Shown: in pieces, positions 45,668-54,407 of the stretch | Layout of the letters: each line of letters begins with the position of its first letter | Position numbering within the stretch: the first letter of the stretch is position 1 | Assembly: GCF_030863805.1 (NCBI RefSeq) | Contig: NZ_CP132957.1 | Coordinates: 3,162,001-3,226,000, forward strand | Length of the DNA: 64,000 nt | Direction: 5' to 3' | From: Kineothrix sp. MB12-C1 | Lineage (GTDB): Bacteria; Bacillota; Clostridia; Lachnospirales; Lachnospiraceae | Translations under genes and position numbers: made by a program | The notes under the pieces: generated by a model | Database searches by the model: none | Told to the model about the DNA's origin: nothing | What the model saw: the letters and a program-made list of their open reading frames with translations, nothing else

Positions 45668-46963
45668 ATGTCTGAAAATAATAGGAATTCAAATATTGTC
45701 CGAAATATGCTCACATTTATTGAAGATAGTCCAAGTTGTTATCATGCGGTAGAAAATATAGAGCATGCGTGTAAGGACAAAGGCTATGTATCTTTGAAGG
45801 AGAATGAAGAGTGGCATCTTGTGCCCGGTGGGAAGTATTATGTCAATAGAAATGGATCTTCTGTCATTGCTTTTCATATTCCGGATATAGAAAAAGAGCG
45901 GTTAAAAGGCTTTCATATGGTTGCTTCTCATAGTGATTCTCCCGGATTCAAGATAAAGGAAGAACCGGAAATGATAGTGGAAGACCAATATGTGAAGCTG
46001 AATGTGGAGCCTTACGGCGGAATGATTATGTCCACCTGGCTGGATCGTCCGCTTTCCGTTGCGGGAAGAGTTATAATATCGGAGAATGGTAAGCTGCGTT
46101 GTAAGGCAGTGGCACTTAAAGAAGATATTCTAATAATTCCTAATGTGGCGATTCATATGAACCGGGATGTGAATAAGGGGATGGAATATAATGCTCAGAT
46201 AGACATGCTTCCTCTTTATGGAGGTAAGGAAAGCAAAGGCTCTTTTTCTCACTTGATTGCTGAGGCAGCCGGAGTGGATAAGGAACAGGTGATAAGCAGC
46301 GATTTATTCTTATGTAATAGGGCACCCGGGCATCTGCTGGGAGCAAAGGGTGAATTCGTCTGTGCGCCAAGATTAGATGATCTGGAGTGTGCATATGCAT
46401 CCATGGAGGCGATGCTACGGACGCAGCCGAAAGAGTATGTGAATCTTATGGTTGTCTTCGATAACGAAGAAGTGGGAAGTATGACGAAGCAAGGCGCAGC
46501 TTCTACCTTTTTACAGGATACTCTATATCGGATCTGCGAGTCTTACTCTTTATCGAGAGGTGATTATCTGCGTCTGATTGCGGATAGCTTTATGATATCG
46601 GCGGATAACGCTCACGCTGTCCATCCCAATCATCCGGAGAAAGCAGACCCTACGAATCGGCCTTATGTCAATGGAGGAATTGTCATCAAATATCATGGAG
46701 GCCAAAAGTATACGACAGATGCTGTTTCAGCAGCGATAATGAAGGATATTTGCAAGCGTTCAGGTGTTACTTTCCAAACCTATGCGAACCGTTCCGATAT
46801 TGCAGGAGGTTCCACTCTCGGTAATGTTTCTACCGCGCAGGTGTCCGTGAACACGGTAGATATCGGTTTACCACAACTTGCGATGCATTCTTCCTACGAG
46901 ACGGCTGGCTGTAAAGATATGGAAGATATGGTAAAAGTAATAAGCTGTTTTTACGAGGAATAA
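45668..46963 (+). CDS. M18-family aminopeptidase
   Basis: A 431-residue metallo-aminopeptidase. Zinc ligands and catalytic residues appear in SHSDSPGFKIKEEP (about residues 92-105), APRLDDLECAYA (about 235-246), FDNEEVGSMTKQGA (about 261-274) and MHSSYETAG near the C-terminus; SADNAHAVHPNHPEKADP is also conserved. It removes N-terminal, often acidic, residues from peptides in the cytosol. RBS AAAGGAAAGTCTAAT precedes ATG 45668. A large hairpin terminator follows. Confidence 0.94.
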   Translation: MSENNRNSNIVRNMLTFIEDSPSCYHAVENIEHACKDKGYVSLKENEEWHLVPGGKYYVNRNGSSVIAFHIPDIEKERLKGFHMVASHSDSPGFKIKEEPEMIVEDQYVKLNVEPYGGMIMSTWLDRPLSVAGRVIISENGKLRCKAVALKEDILIIPNVAIHMNRDVNKGMEYNAQIDMLPLYGGKESKGSFSHLIAEAAGVDKEQVISSDLFLCNRAPGHLLGAKGEFVCAPRLDDLECAYASMEAMLRTQPKEYVNLMVVFDNEEVGSMTKQGAASTFLQDTLYRICESYSLSRGDYLRLIADSFMISADNAHAVHPNHPEKADPTNRPYVNGGIVIKYHGGQKYTTDAVSAAIMKDICKRSGVTFQTYANRSDIAGGSTLGNVSTAQVSVNTVDIGLPQLAMHSSYETAGCKDMEDMVKVISCFYEE

Positions 46964-47014
46964 TTTCTTATAAGGTAAGAAGTTCAATATAAAAAATTAA
47001 GCATTAAGTATGAG

Positions 47015-47075
47015 GAAAACTCCTTTCGCAAACAAAAGTTTTTATGAAAATTTTTGTTTGCGAAAGGAGTTTTTC
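47015..47075. terminator. Very long-stem intrinsic terminator
   Basis: ACTCCTTTCGCAAACAAAA (to 47038) pairs perfectly with TTTTGTTTGCGAAAGGAGT (from 47053), extended by AAA/TTT, with TTTTTC following. The stem exceeds 20 bp. It separates the aminopeptidase gene from the phosphate regulon. Confidence 0.9.
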
Positions 47076-47128
47076 TTAATTTTTATAGATCTTTTCATAA
47101 AAATTGATGGATGAAGGAAGAGATAATT

Positions 47129-47156
47129 TTACAAAAAACTTACATACAAATTACTA
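47129..47156 (+). promoter_or_regulatory. Candidate PhoP box before pstS
   Basis: TTACAA (47129), TTACAT (47140) and TTACTA (47151) begin exactly 11 bp apart, the spacing of PhoP direct repeats in Bacillus. The cluster lies about 120 bp before pstS and fits phosphate-starvation control by the PhoP-like regulator encoded at 53.5 kb. Confidence 0.65.
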
Positions 47157-47272
47157 AAACATGATATTTGATATTTTTTTTATATGTTAAACTCTGTTAC
47201 AGAGATGAGGAAATAGGGATAAACATCCTGAAAGTGTCTCAAACTAATAGTGACAAAGAGGAGAATAAGAAA

Positions 47273-48199
47273 ATGAAAAAAAGGACATTAAAGGCTTTTG
47301 CGCTTATCGGCGCAGTAGTATTAACGGTAGGATCCCTCACTGCATGTGGAAATAAGGAAGTGGAGTCCACTGCACCTGAGACAGAAGTACAAGAGGACGC
47401 AGCGCAGGCGGAAGAAGCAACAACGACAGAAGACGCGGCAGTAACGGAAGAAACAGTAGATGTAAGCGGTACGATTTCTATGTCAGGAAGCACTTCTATG
47501 GAAAAGCTTGCCAATGCAATAGCGGAAAGCTTTATGGAGAAGTATCCCAAAGTAACAGTAACCCCTGAATTCACGGGATCTTCTGCGGGAATTGAAGCAG
47601 TAACAGCAGGAAGCGTAGATATCGGTAATTCCTCCAGAGCATTGAAGGATAGCGAGAAGGAAGCCGGAGCGGTAGAAAATATTGTTGCTATCGATGGTAT
47701 CGCGGTAGTTGTGGATCCCGCGAATGCGACGGCAGGCCTTACAAAAGATCAGCTCATAGGTATTTATAAGGGTGAGGTAAGAAATTGGAGTGAAGTCGGA
47801 GGAAATGATTCCCCGATCGTTGTAATCGGACGTGAAGCCGGTTCCGGTACAAGAGGAGCTTTTGAAGAAATTCTTGAGGTTGTAGATGAGTGTGTATATG
47901 CGAGTGAGCTTGACAGCACAGGAGCGGTTATGGCGAAAGTAGCATCGACGCCGGGTGCGATTGGATATGTTTCTCTCGACGTAATAAATGATACCGTAGT
48001 AGCGCTGGCACTCGATAGTGTAGAAGCTACAGCAGAAAATATTAAGGCGGGCAGCTATTTCTTAAGCAGACCTTTTGTAATGGCTACGAAAGGTGAGATT
48101 GCTGAACAAAATGAAACAGTAAAAGCATTATTTGATTTCTTAGGCTCCGATGAGGGTAGAGAAGTGATTTCAGGTGTAGGACTTATTTTACCTAACTAA
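47273..48199 (+). CDS. pstS: Phosphate ABC transporter substrate-binding lipoprotein
   Basis: A 308-residue phosphate-binding protein. The signal peptide ends at LTAC (about residue 24), an acidic linker follows, and the phosphate site is visible as SGSTSMEKLANAIAESF (about 64-80) and GREAGSGTRGAFEEIL (about 185-200). ATG 47273 follows AGAGGAGAATAAGAAA; 35 upstream codons in frame are unlikely to be used. It is the first gene of pstSCAB-phoU and lies behind a PhoP-type box. Confidence 0.95.
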   Translation: MKKRTLKAFALIGAVVLTVGSLTACGNKEVESTAPETEVQEDAAQAEEATTTEDAAVTEETVDVSGTISMSGSTSMEKLANAIAESFMEKYPKVTVTPEFTGSSAGIEAVTAGSVDIGNSSRALKDSEKEAGAVENIVAIDGIAVVVDPANATAGLTKDQLIGIYKGEVRNWSEVGGNDSPIVVIGREAGSGTRGAFEEILEVVDECVYASELDSTGAVMAKVASTPGAIGYVSLDVINDTVVALALDSVEATAENIKAGSYFLSRPFVMATKGEIAEQNETVKALFDFLGSDEGREVISGVGLILPN

Positions 48200-48218
48200 T
48201 GATAAATAGGGAGAAGTT

Positions 48219-49157
48219 ATGAGCAATCAGCAAGCTTTCACAATTGTAGGCAATAATAAGAATAAATCAGCAGTAGAGAAGATGGCACAGGCGATTTTCA
48301 CAATAAGTGCATTCATGGCGGTAATGGCAGTTTTGTCCATTACCGCATACATGATTTTTAACGGAACCCCTGCCTTATTTAAAGTAGGAGCTATCGATAT
48401 TTTATTTGGGAGTGTTTGGAAGCCTACGGCAGCGAACCCTTCTTTTGGAATCTTATATATTATCCTTACCTCTATTCTCGGTACGGCGATGGCAGTAGTT
48501 ATCGGTGTACCAATAGGAGTATTCACGGCAATCTTTCTGGCGGAAATAGCGCCTAAAAGTCTGGTAGCAGTCGTAAAGCCGGCAGTAGAGCTTTTGGCAG
48601 GTATTCCTTCAGTGATTTACGGACTTTTAGGTTTAATGATATTAAATCCTTTTATGTATCAGTTGGAATTGAAGATATTCGCAGGTTCGCAGACTCATCA
48701 GTTCACCGGGGGATCCAATATGATTTCGGCAGTCATCGTACTTGCTATTATGATTCTGCCGACAGTTATCAATATTAGTGAATCGGCAATTAAGGCGGTG
48801 CCAAGTTACTTGAAAGCGGCATCCCTTGCGGTAGGAGCTTCCCAGATACAGACGATTTTTAAAGTGATACTGCCGGCGGCGAAATCAGGCATTATCACGG
48901 CGGTTGTCCTCGGCGTAGGCAGGGCAATCGGCGAAGCGATGGCAATCAGCCTCGTATCGGGAAGTGCAGTGAACCTGCCTTTACCGTTTAACTCAGTACG
49001 TTTTCTTACTACGGCAATCGTAAGTGAGATGGGATATGCAGCAGATTTACACAGACAGGTTCTATTTACTATAGGGCTCGTACTCTTCCTGTTTATTATG
49101 CTGATTAATGTAACCCTGACAAGAATCTTGAAAAAAGGGGATAAAAATAATGAATAG
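48219..49157 (+). CDS. pstC: Phosphate ABC transporter permease PstC
   Basis: A 312-residue membrane subunit with six helices. ELLAGIPSVIYGLLGLMILN and the EAA-type loop SYLKAASLAVGASQIQTIFK are typical of PstC. It forms the phosphate channel with PstA. RBS AGGGAGAAGTT, 19 bp after pstS; its end overlaps pstA by 8 bp, showing coupled translation. Confidence 0.95.
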   Translation: MSNQQAFTIVGNNKNKSAVEKMAQAIFTISAFMAVMAVLSITAYMIFNGTPALFKVGAIDILFGSVWKPTAANPSFGILYIILTSILGTAMAVVIGVPIGVFTAIFLAEIAPKSLVAVVKPAVELLAGIPSVIYGLLGLMILNPFMYQLELKIFAGSQTHQFTGGSNMISAVIVLAIMILPTVINISESAIKAVPSYLKAASLAVGASQIQTIFKVILPAAKSGIITAVVLGVGRAIGEAMAISLVSGSAVNLPLPFNSVRFLTTAIVSEMGYAADLHRQVLFTIGLVLFLFIMLINVTLTRILKKGDKNNE

Positions 49158-50028
49158 TCCTATTACTCTTACAATAAAAAGAAAAAGAATATCGGATATG
49201 GTCCTTCGTGTACTTATTTATATTTCCGCACTGTTCGCGGTACTTCTTCTTGCCATAATTATCGGATATGTTTTTTTCAAAGGTATTAAAATAGTCAATC
49301 TGGAATTTCTAACTACGGTAACCAGCAGTTTGAAAGGGACGGTTGGAATTGCAGGAAACATTGTAAATACGTTATATATTATTGTCATTACCCTTCTTAT
49401 TGCAACGCCCATAGGAATTGGTTCTGCAATTTATCTGAATGAATATGCAAAACCGGGCAGACTTGTAAGAATGATAGAATTTACAACTGAGACTCTTGCC
49501 GGTATTCCTTCTATTATATTTGGTCTGTTCGGTATGGTTTTCTTCGGTAACGCGTTGGGACTTGGTTATTCTATTTTAACGGGTGCTCTTACGCTCACAA
49601 TTATGATACTTCCGTTGATTACGAGAAATACACAGGAAGCTTTGAAGACGGTGCCTGATAGTTATCGAAGCGGTGCTCTTGCGATGGGAGCAGCCAAATG
49701 GTATATGATAAGGACGATCTTACTGCCATCTGCCATGCCCGGAATTATCACCGGCATTATATTGGCAATCGGAAGAATTGTAGGAGAGTCTGCTGCTTTG
49801 CTCTTTACGGCGGGAAGCGGATATTTGCTGCCCAAGACCGGCATGGGATTGCTGGAGAAAGTTCTGCAATCCGGCGGGACATTAACGATCCAGTTGTATT
49901 TAAGTATGTCCAAAGCGGAGTACAATGTGGCTTTTGGAATCGCGGCAGTGCTTCTGATTATTGTGCTCGGCATCAATCTCCTTACCAAATATCTGGCGAA
50001 GAAACTCGATGTAAATGCCGCGCGTTAG
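49150..50028 (+). CDS. pstA: Phosphate ABC transporter permease PstA
   Basis: A 292-residue membrane subunit with six helices. [20 protein letters not shown], the EAA loop [20 protein letters not shown] and [17 protein letters not shown] are PstA hallmarks. It pairs with PstC and is driven by PstB. The 8-bp overlap with pstC (AAAATAATGAATAG) ties their translation; pstB begins 43 bp later. Confidence 0.95.
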   Translation: MNSPITLTIKRKRISDMVLRVLIYISALFAVLLLAIIIGYVFFKGIKIVNLEFLTTVTSSLKGTVGIAGNIVNTLYIIVITLLIATPIGIGSAIYLNEYAKPGRLVRMIEFTTETLAGIPSIIFGLFGMVFFGNALGLGYSILTGALTLTIMILPLITRNTQEALKTVPDSYRSGALAMGAAKWYMIRTILLPSAMPGIITGIILAIGRIVGESAALLFTAGSGYLLPKTGMGLLEKVLQSGGTLTIQLYLSMSKAEYNVAFGIAAVLLIIVLGINLLTKYLAKKLDVNAAR

Positions 50029-50071
50029 CATAAAAAGCAGTAAAGTCTTAAAGGTAAGAGGAGAGAAAGGT

Positions 50072-50854
50072 ATGGTTATTAGAGTGGAAAAAGAAATGGG
50101 AAATAGTAAAATCAGTACGAGAGGCCTGAACTTATATTATGGAGATAATCACGCGCTCCAAGATGTAGATATGGATATTAGGGCAAATGCAGTAACTGCA
50201 TTTATCGGTCCTTCCGGCTGTGGTAAATCTACGTTTTTAAAAAGCCTCAACCGAATGAACGATTTGGTGGAAGGCGTCCGCATAGAGGGAATGGTTACTT
50301 TAGATGGAGAGAATATCTATGATTCTAAGGTAGACACGACGCTGCTTCGCAAGAAGATAGGTATGGTATTCCAACAGCCTAATCCTTTTCCCATGAGTAT
50401 TTATGATAATATAGCTTATGGGCCTAGAGTACACGGCATTAAAAGCAAGGCGAAACTGGATGATATCGTGGAAAGAAGTTTGCGCGGTGCGGCCATTTTC
50501 GATGAAGTGAAGGATCGGCTGAAAAAGTCGGCACTCGGACTTTCCGGAGGGCAGCAGCAGAGACTTTGCATCGCAAGGGCACTTGCGGTGGAGCCGGAAG
50601 TGCTTCTGATGGATGAACCGACTTCCGCTTTAGACCCTATTTCCACCTTGAAAGTGGAAGAGCTTATGGTAGAGCTTAAAGAGAAATATACGGTGGTAGT
50701 AGTGACGCACAATATGCAGCAGGCAGCGAGAGTGTCGGATTATACCGCATTCTTTCTTGTGGGAAAGGTTGTGGAATTCGATACTACGGATAATATTTTC
50801 TCACGTCCGGCCGATAAAAGGACAGAAGATTATATTACAGGAAGATTTGGGTGA
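50072..50854 (+). CDS. pstB: Phosphate ABC transporter ATP-binding protein PstB
   Basis: A 260-residue ATPase. Walker [10 protein letters not shown] (about residues 45-53), [16 protein letters not shown] signature, and [20 protein letters not shown] are present, the last characteristic of PstB. The start is ATG 50072 behind AGAGGAGAGAAAGGT; the frame continues upstream into pstA but without a better site. It energises phosphate import through PstCA. Confidence 0.95.
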   Translation: MVIRVEKEMGNSKISTRGLNLYYGDNHALQDVDMDIRANAVTAFIGPSGCGKSTFLKSLNRMNDLVEGVRIEGMVTLDGENIYDSKVDTTLLRKKIGMVFQQPNPFPMSIYDNIAYGPRVHGIKSKAKLDDIVERSLRGAAIFDEVKDRLKKSALGLSGGQQQRLCIARALAVEPEVLLMDEPTSALDPISTLKVEELMVELKEKYTVVVVTHNMQQAARVSDYTAFFLVGKVVEFDTTDNIFSRPADKRTEDYITGRFG

Positions 50855-50915
50855 GATGCGGAAAGCGGTATAAATGGTATAATGGTCAAAAGGTTTGGAA
50901 AGAGAGGAAGTTTGT

Positions 50916-51578
50916 ATGTCGCCTAGGACAATATTTGAACATGAATTAAAGAAATTAAAGGATGATGTGGCTGCCATGGGACTTCGGGTGGAGGAAACCT
51001 ATGAGGAACTGTTTCTCGCCCTGGAGAACAGAAATAAGGAAGAAATCGTCGAAATTCTGGAAAGCGACCGAATCGTCAATGAGATGCAGAGGAATATTGA
51101 ATCGAGATGCTTGTCCCTTATAGCGAAGCAGCAGCCGGTGGCACGTGACCTTCGAATGATTACGGCGAGCCTTAAAGTAGTAACGGATATTGAGAGAGTA
51201 GGGGATCATGTATCGGATATGGCGGAATTAATGCTGCGCCTTGATTTAAGTCCTCTTTCCTCCTATTCGAATCATTTGGAACCGATGATGAGGGCAGCGA
51301 AAGAGATGCTTCGCTCGGCAGTAAATGTATTCGTGGAGAGAAATGAAGAAGCGGCCAAGTCGGTAATTGAAAGTGATGATGTGGTGGATGAGCTTTTCAA
51401 TAAGGTGAAGCAAGATTTAATTGAGTACTTGAAGAAAGAGACAAAGAATGCAGATGAATGTATCGATGTGCTTATGATGGCTAAGTATTTGGAGAAAATC
51501 GGAGACCATGCAGTGAATATCGCGGAATGGGAGCTGTTCCAGGAGACCGGGGAGATTGGAGATATAAGACTCTTATAA
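50916..51578 (+). CDS. phoU: Phosphate signalling protein PhoU
   Basis: A 220-residue protein of two similar three-helix bundles, each with a PhoU metal-binding motif (DIERVGDHVSDMAE, about residues 92-105; YLEKIGDHAVNIAEW, about 190-204). It dampens phosphate import and the PhoR kinase when phosphate is ample. ATG 50916 follows AGAGAGGAAGTTTGT. It is 61 bp after pstB and likely in the same transcript. Confidence 0.93.
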   Translation: MSPRTIFEHELKKLKDDVAAMGLRVEETYEELFLALENRNKEEIVEILESDRIVNEMQRNIESRCLSLIAKQQPVARDLRMITASLKVVTDIERVGDHVSDMAELMLRLDLSPLSSYSNHLEPMMRAAKEMLRSAVNVFVERNEEAAKSVIESDDVVDELFNKVKQDLIEYLKKETKNADECIDVLMMAKYLEKIGDHAVNIAEWELFQETGEIGDIRLL

Positions 51579-51605
51579 TGTCAAAATCGATTGTAAAAGA
51601 AAAAT

Positions 51606-51644
51606 TTACATAGATTTTACTCGAAATTCTTTTCTATTTTACAT
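51606..51644 (+). promoter_or_regulatory. Candidate PhoP box before the Na/phosphate cotransporter gene
   Basis: TTACAT (51606), TTACTC (51617), a weak TCTTTT (51628) and TTACAT (51639) fall on an exact 11-bp grid, 60-100 bp before the cotransporter start. It matches the layout at pstS. Confidence 0.6.
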
Positions 51645-51702
51645 GGGTATTGTAAAATACAGATATGTAAAAACTAAAGAATAGGAAATTAGAGGGTGGA
51701 CT

Positions 51703-53475
51703 ATGGATTTTTTTGGAATATTGACAATGATAGGAGGGCTTGCTCTTTTTCTGTATGGAATGCAGGTTATGGGAGAAGGGCTGTCGAAGGTTTCAGGAGG
51801 AAAGCTGGAGCAGTTATTGGAGAAATTAACTTCCAGCAAGCTAAAGGCAGTTTTACTTGGAATGGGTGTTACTGTGGTGATTCAGTCTTCATCAGCAACT
51901 ACCGTTATGGTGGTGGGCTTTGTTAACTCGGGTATTATGAAGCTCTCTCAGGCTATCGGAATCATCATGGGTGCTAATATCGGAACGACAGTTACGTCAT
52001 GGATTCTCAGCTTGTCAGGGATAGAAAGCAGCAGCTTTTTCATACAATTGCTGAAGCCAACTTCATTTTCACCGGTGCTTGCGATTGTGGGTGTGACATT
52101 TTTAATGTTTTCCAAAAGGGATATGCTTAAGGATGTGGCGGCCATTTTAATAGGCTTTGCCGTGCTGATGTTCGGGATGGATACTATGTCGGCGGCGGTG
52201 AAGCCGCTCGCTGACGTTCCGGAATTCACCGGTATTTTAACTGCGTTTTCCAATCCTCTGCTGGGGCTTGTTGCAGGCTTAATACTGACAGCCGTGATTC
52301 AAAGCTCTTCGGCATCGGTCGGTATCCTGCAGGCACTTTGCATGACGGGCTCCGTTACGTATGGGGCGGTAATACCCATCATTATGGGACAGAATATAGG
52401 AACCTGTGTAACAGCCATGTTATCGGGAATCGGAGCGAGTAAGAACGCGAGACGGGCGGCTCTTGTCCACCTTTATTTTAATATTATAGGTACCATTATT
52501 TTTATGATACTATTTTATACAATACATGTATTCGTGCCGTTTTTATTTATGGATGATTCTGCAACAGCGGCAGGAGTTGCGGTTGTCCACACCATATTTA
52601 ATATGTTTGCAACGATAATCCTTCTTCCGTTTTCCAAGGGACTCGAGAAGCTGGCTTATCTTACCATTAGGGATGATGAAAATGAACAGGCAGGACAGCC
52701 GCTGCAAAAGGAAGCTATTCAGATTCTCGATTCAAGATTTCTTAATACCCCCGGTTTTGCTCTGGAACAATGCAGAACTGCAGCTATCGATATGGCATCT
52801 TATGCGAAGGAAGCGCTGTTTCTATCTATGGGCTTAATCAAGGAATATGATAAAAAAGCAGCGAAGCGAGTAATGGAACTGGAAAATAGAGTGGACAGGT
52901 ATGAGGATGAGTTGGGTTCCTATCTTGTTAAACTAAGCAGTAAAAAGCTGTCTGAAAAAGATAGCTATACAGTCTCCTTCTTATTGCATAATATCGGTGA
53001 TTTTGAGCGTATTTCGGATCATGCGGTGAATATAAAGGAAGCTGCCGAGGAGATGAAAGACAAGAGCTTGAGCTTTTCGAACAAGGCTTCCGAAGAATTG
53101 GAAGTGTTTGCAGAAGCAGTGAAGGATATCGTGAACACCTCCTTCCTCGTATTCCAGGAAGAGGATATGAATCTGGTAAAGATGATCGAACCCCTTGAGG
53201 AAGTGATCGATTATCTGAATGCGGAATTGAAGAAGCGTCATATCAAGCGCCTCAGAAAAGGAAAGTGTACGATAGAAATGGGATTTATTCTGTCTGATAT
53301 AATCACCAGTTATGAACGAGTTTCAGACCACTGCTCGAATATAGGGTTAAGCTTGTTAGAAATCAGCGAAGACGGCTTTGAAGCGCATAGATATATAGAT
53401 GAGATAAGGGAAAAGAATGATCCGGAATTTAAAGATAATATAAAGCGTTTTCAAAAGAGATATGAATTGCCGTAG
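51703..53475 (+). CDS. Na/phosphate cotransporter with PhoU-like C-terminus
   Basis: A 590-residue protein: eight or more membrane helices in an inverted duplication bearing the two QSS motifs (VIQSSSATTVMVVGF, about residue 65; VIQSSSASVGILQ, about 205), then a cytosolic PhoU-like helical domain (about 350-590; DFERISDHAVNIKEAAEEM, ISDHCSNIG-type repeat). It offers sodium-driven, lower-affinity phosphate uptake beside the PstSCAB system. RBS GAGGGTGGACT. PhoP-box-like repeats upstream suggest it is in the Pho regulon. Confidence 0.92.
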   Translation: MDFFGILTMIGGLALFLYGMQVMGEGLSKVSGGKLEQLLEKLTSSKLKAVLLGMGVTVVIQSSSATTVMVVGFVNSGIMKLSQAIGIIMGANIGTTVTSWILSLSGIESSSFFIQLLKPTSFSPVLAIVGVTFLMFSKRDMLKDVAAILIGFAVLMFGMDTMSAAVKPLADVPEFTGILTAFSNPLLGLVAGLILTAVIQSSSASVGILQALCMTGSVTYGAVIPIIMGQNIGTCVTAMLSGIGASKNARRAALVHLYFNIIGTIIFMILFYTIHVFVPFLFMDDSATAAGVAVVHTIFNMFATIILLPFSKGLEKLAYLTIRDDENEQAGQPLQKEAIQILDSRFLNTPGFALEQCRTAAIDMASYAKEALFLSMGLIKEYDKKAAKRVMELENRVDRYEDELGSYLVKLSSKKLSEKDSYTVSFLLHNIGDFERISDHAVNIKEAAEEMKDKSLSFSNKASEELEVFAEAVKDIVNTSFLVFQEEDMNLVKMIEPLEEVIDYLNAELKKRHIKRLRKGKCTIEMGFILSDIITSYERVSDHCSNIGLSLLEISEDGFEAHRYIDEIREKNDPEFKDNIKRFQKRYELP

Positions 53476-53530
53476 AATATAGAGACGGGAGAAGGGTATT
53501 ACATTAAAAGAGGTAGAGCAGGTGGATAAG

Positions 53531-54202
53531 ATGGCACTTATTTATGTGGTGGAGGATGACAAAAATATAAGGGAAATCGAAGTGTTCGCACTGAAAAATG
53601 CAGGATATGAAATCAAAGATTTCGAGTATGCAAGAGATTTCTACGAAGAAATGGAATGTAAGAAGCCGGATATTGTCCTTCTGGACATTATGCTTCCGGA
53701 TGAAGATGGCTTGGAAATCGTTAGAAAGCTGCGCTCTAACAAAGAGACGAAGGATATTTCTATTATTCTTGTGACAGCTAAGACCTCGGAAATCGATAAG
53801 GTAAGAGGGTTGGATATAGGTGCGGACGATTATATGGTGAAGCCTTTTGGTGTGATGGAGCTGATTTCCAGAGTAAAGGCACTTCTTAGAAGAAGTAATA
53901 AAAATGAGGAAAAAGTTCTGCGTATAGGAGCCGTCTGTCTGGACGAAGAAAGACATATGGTAACCGTAGATGACGTTCCTTGTGAATTGACCTATAAGGA
54001 GTACGAACTTCTTAAGCTGCTGATGAGTAATGCAGGAATTGTTACCCCCAGAGATATGATACTCGATAAGATATGGGGGACGGATTTCGAAGGAGAATCC
54101 AGAACGCTGGATATGCATATTAAGACATTGCGCCAGAAGTTAAGAGATAGCAGCAGCATGATAAAGACAGTACGGAATGTGGGATATATATTTGCCAATT
54201 AA
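53531..54202 (+). CDS. OmpR/PhoB-family response regulator (PhoP-like)
   Basis: About 224 residues. The receiver domain has the phospho-acceptor Asp52 in LLDIMLPDEDG, acidic pocket VVEDD and K in VKPFGV; the C-terminal OmpR-type winged helix (about 130-222) ends with SRTLDMHIKTLRQKLRD. ATG 53531 follows GCAGGTGG; a GTG at 53522 with AAAGAGG before it is also possible. Its place after the phosphate genes and before a PhoR-like kinase points to the phosphate-starvation regulator. Confidence 0.88.
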   Translation: MALIYVVEDDKNIREIEVFALKNAGYEIKDFEYARDFYEEMECKKPDIVLLDIMLPDEDGLEIVRKLRSNKETKDISIILVTAKTSEIDKVRGLDIGADDYMVKPFGVMELISRVKALLRRSNKNEEKVLRIGAVCLDEERHMVTVDDVPCELTYKEYELLKLLMSNAGIVTPRDMILDKIWGTDFEGESRTLDMHIKTLRQKLRDSSSMIKTVRNVGYIFAN

Positions 54203-54364
54203 GTATAATATTTAACGATATTATACTGCACCGAGCAAAGCGAGTGTGCAAAAAACATACTGTGTCCGCTTGCGGACAAAGTATAATATTTAACGATATT
54301 ATACTGCGCCGAGCAAAGCGAGTGTGCAAAAAGCATACCGCGGCTGCTTGCGGCTAAGGTATAC
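54203..54364. repeat. Interspersed hairpin repeat, two tandem units (copy 6)
   Basis: Begins directly after the response-regulator stop codon. Two units (cores CACCGAGCAAAGCGAGTGTG and GCGCCGAGCAAAGCGAGTG) are joined by ATATTTAACGATATT. The first hairpin has ATACT/AGTAT ends, the second ATACC/GGTAT. The array separates the regulator gene from its kinase gene. Confidence 0.88.
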
Positions 54365-54407
54365 CTGAGTCAGGCCTGTACAGGCAATAGGAAAGATATG
54401 GTTCAAT

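Noticed and set aside
53504-54118. 204-aa minus-strand frame opposite the response regulator
   Set aside because: The plus strand encodes a complete receiver and OmpR domain; the opposite frame is a shadow.
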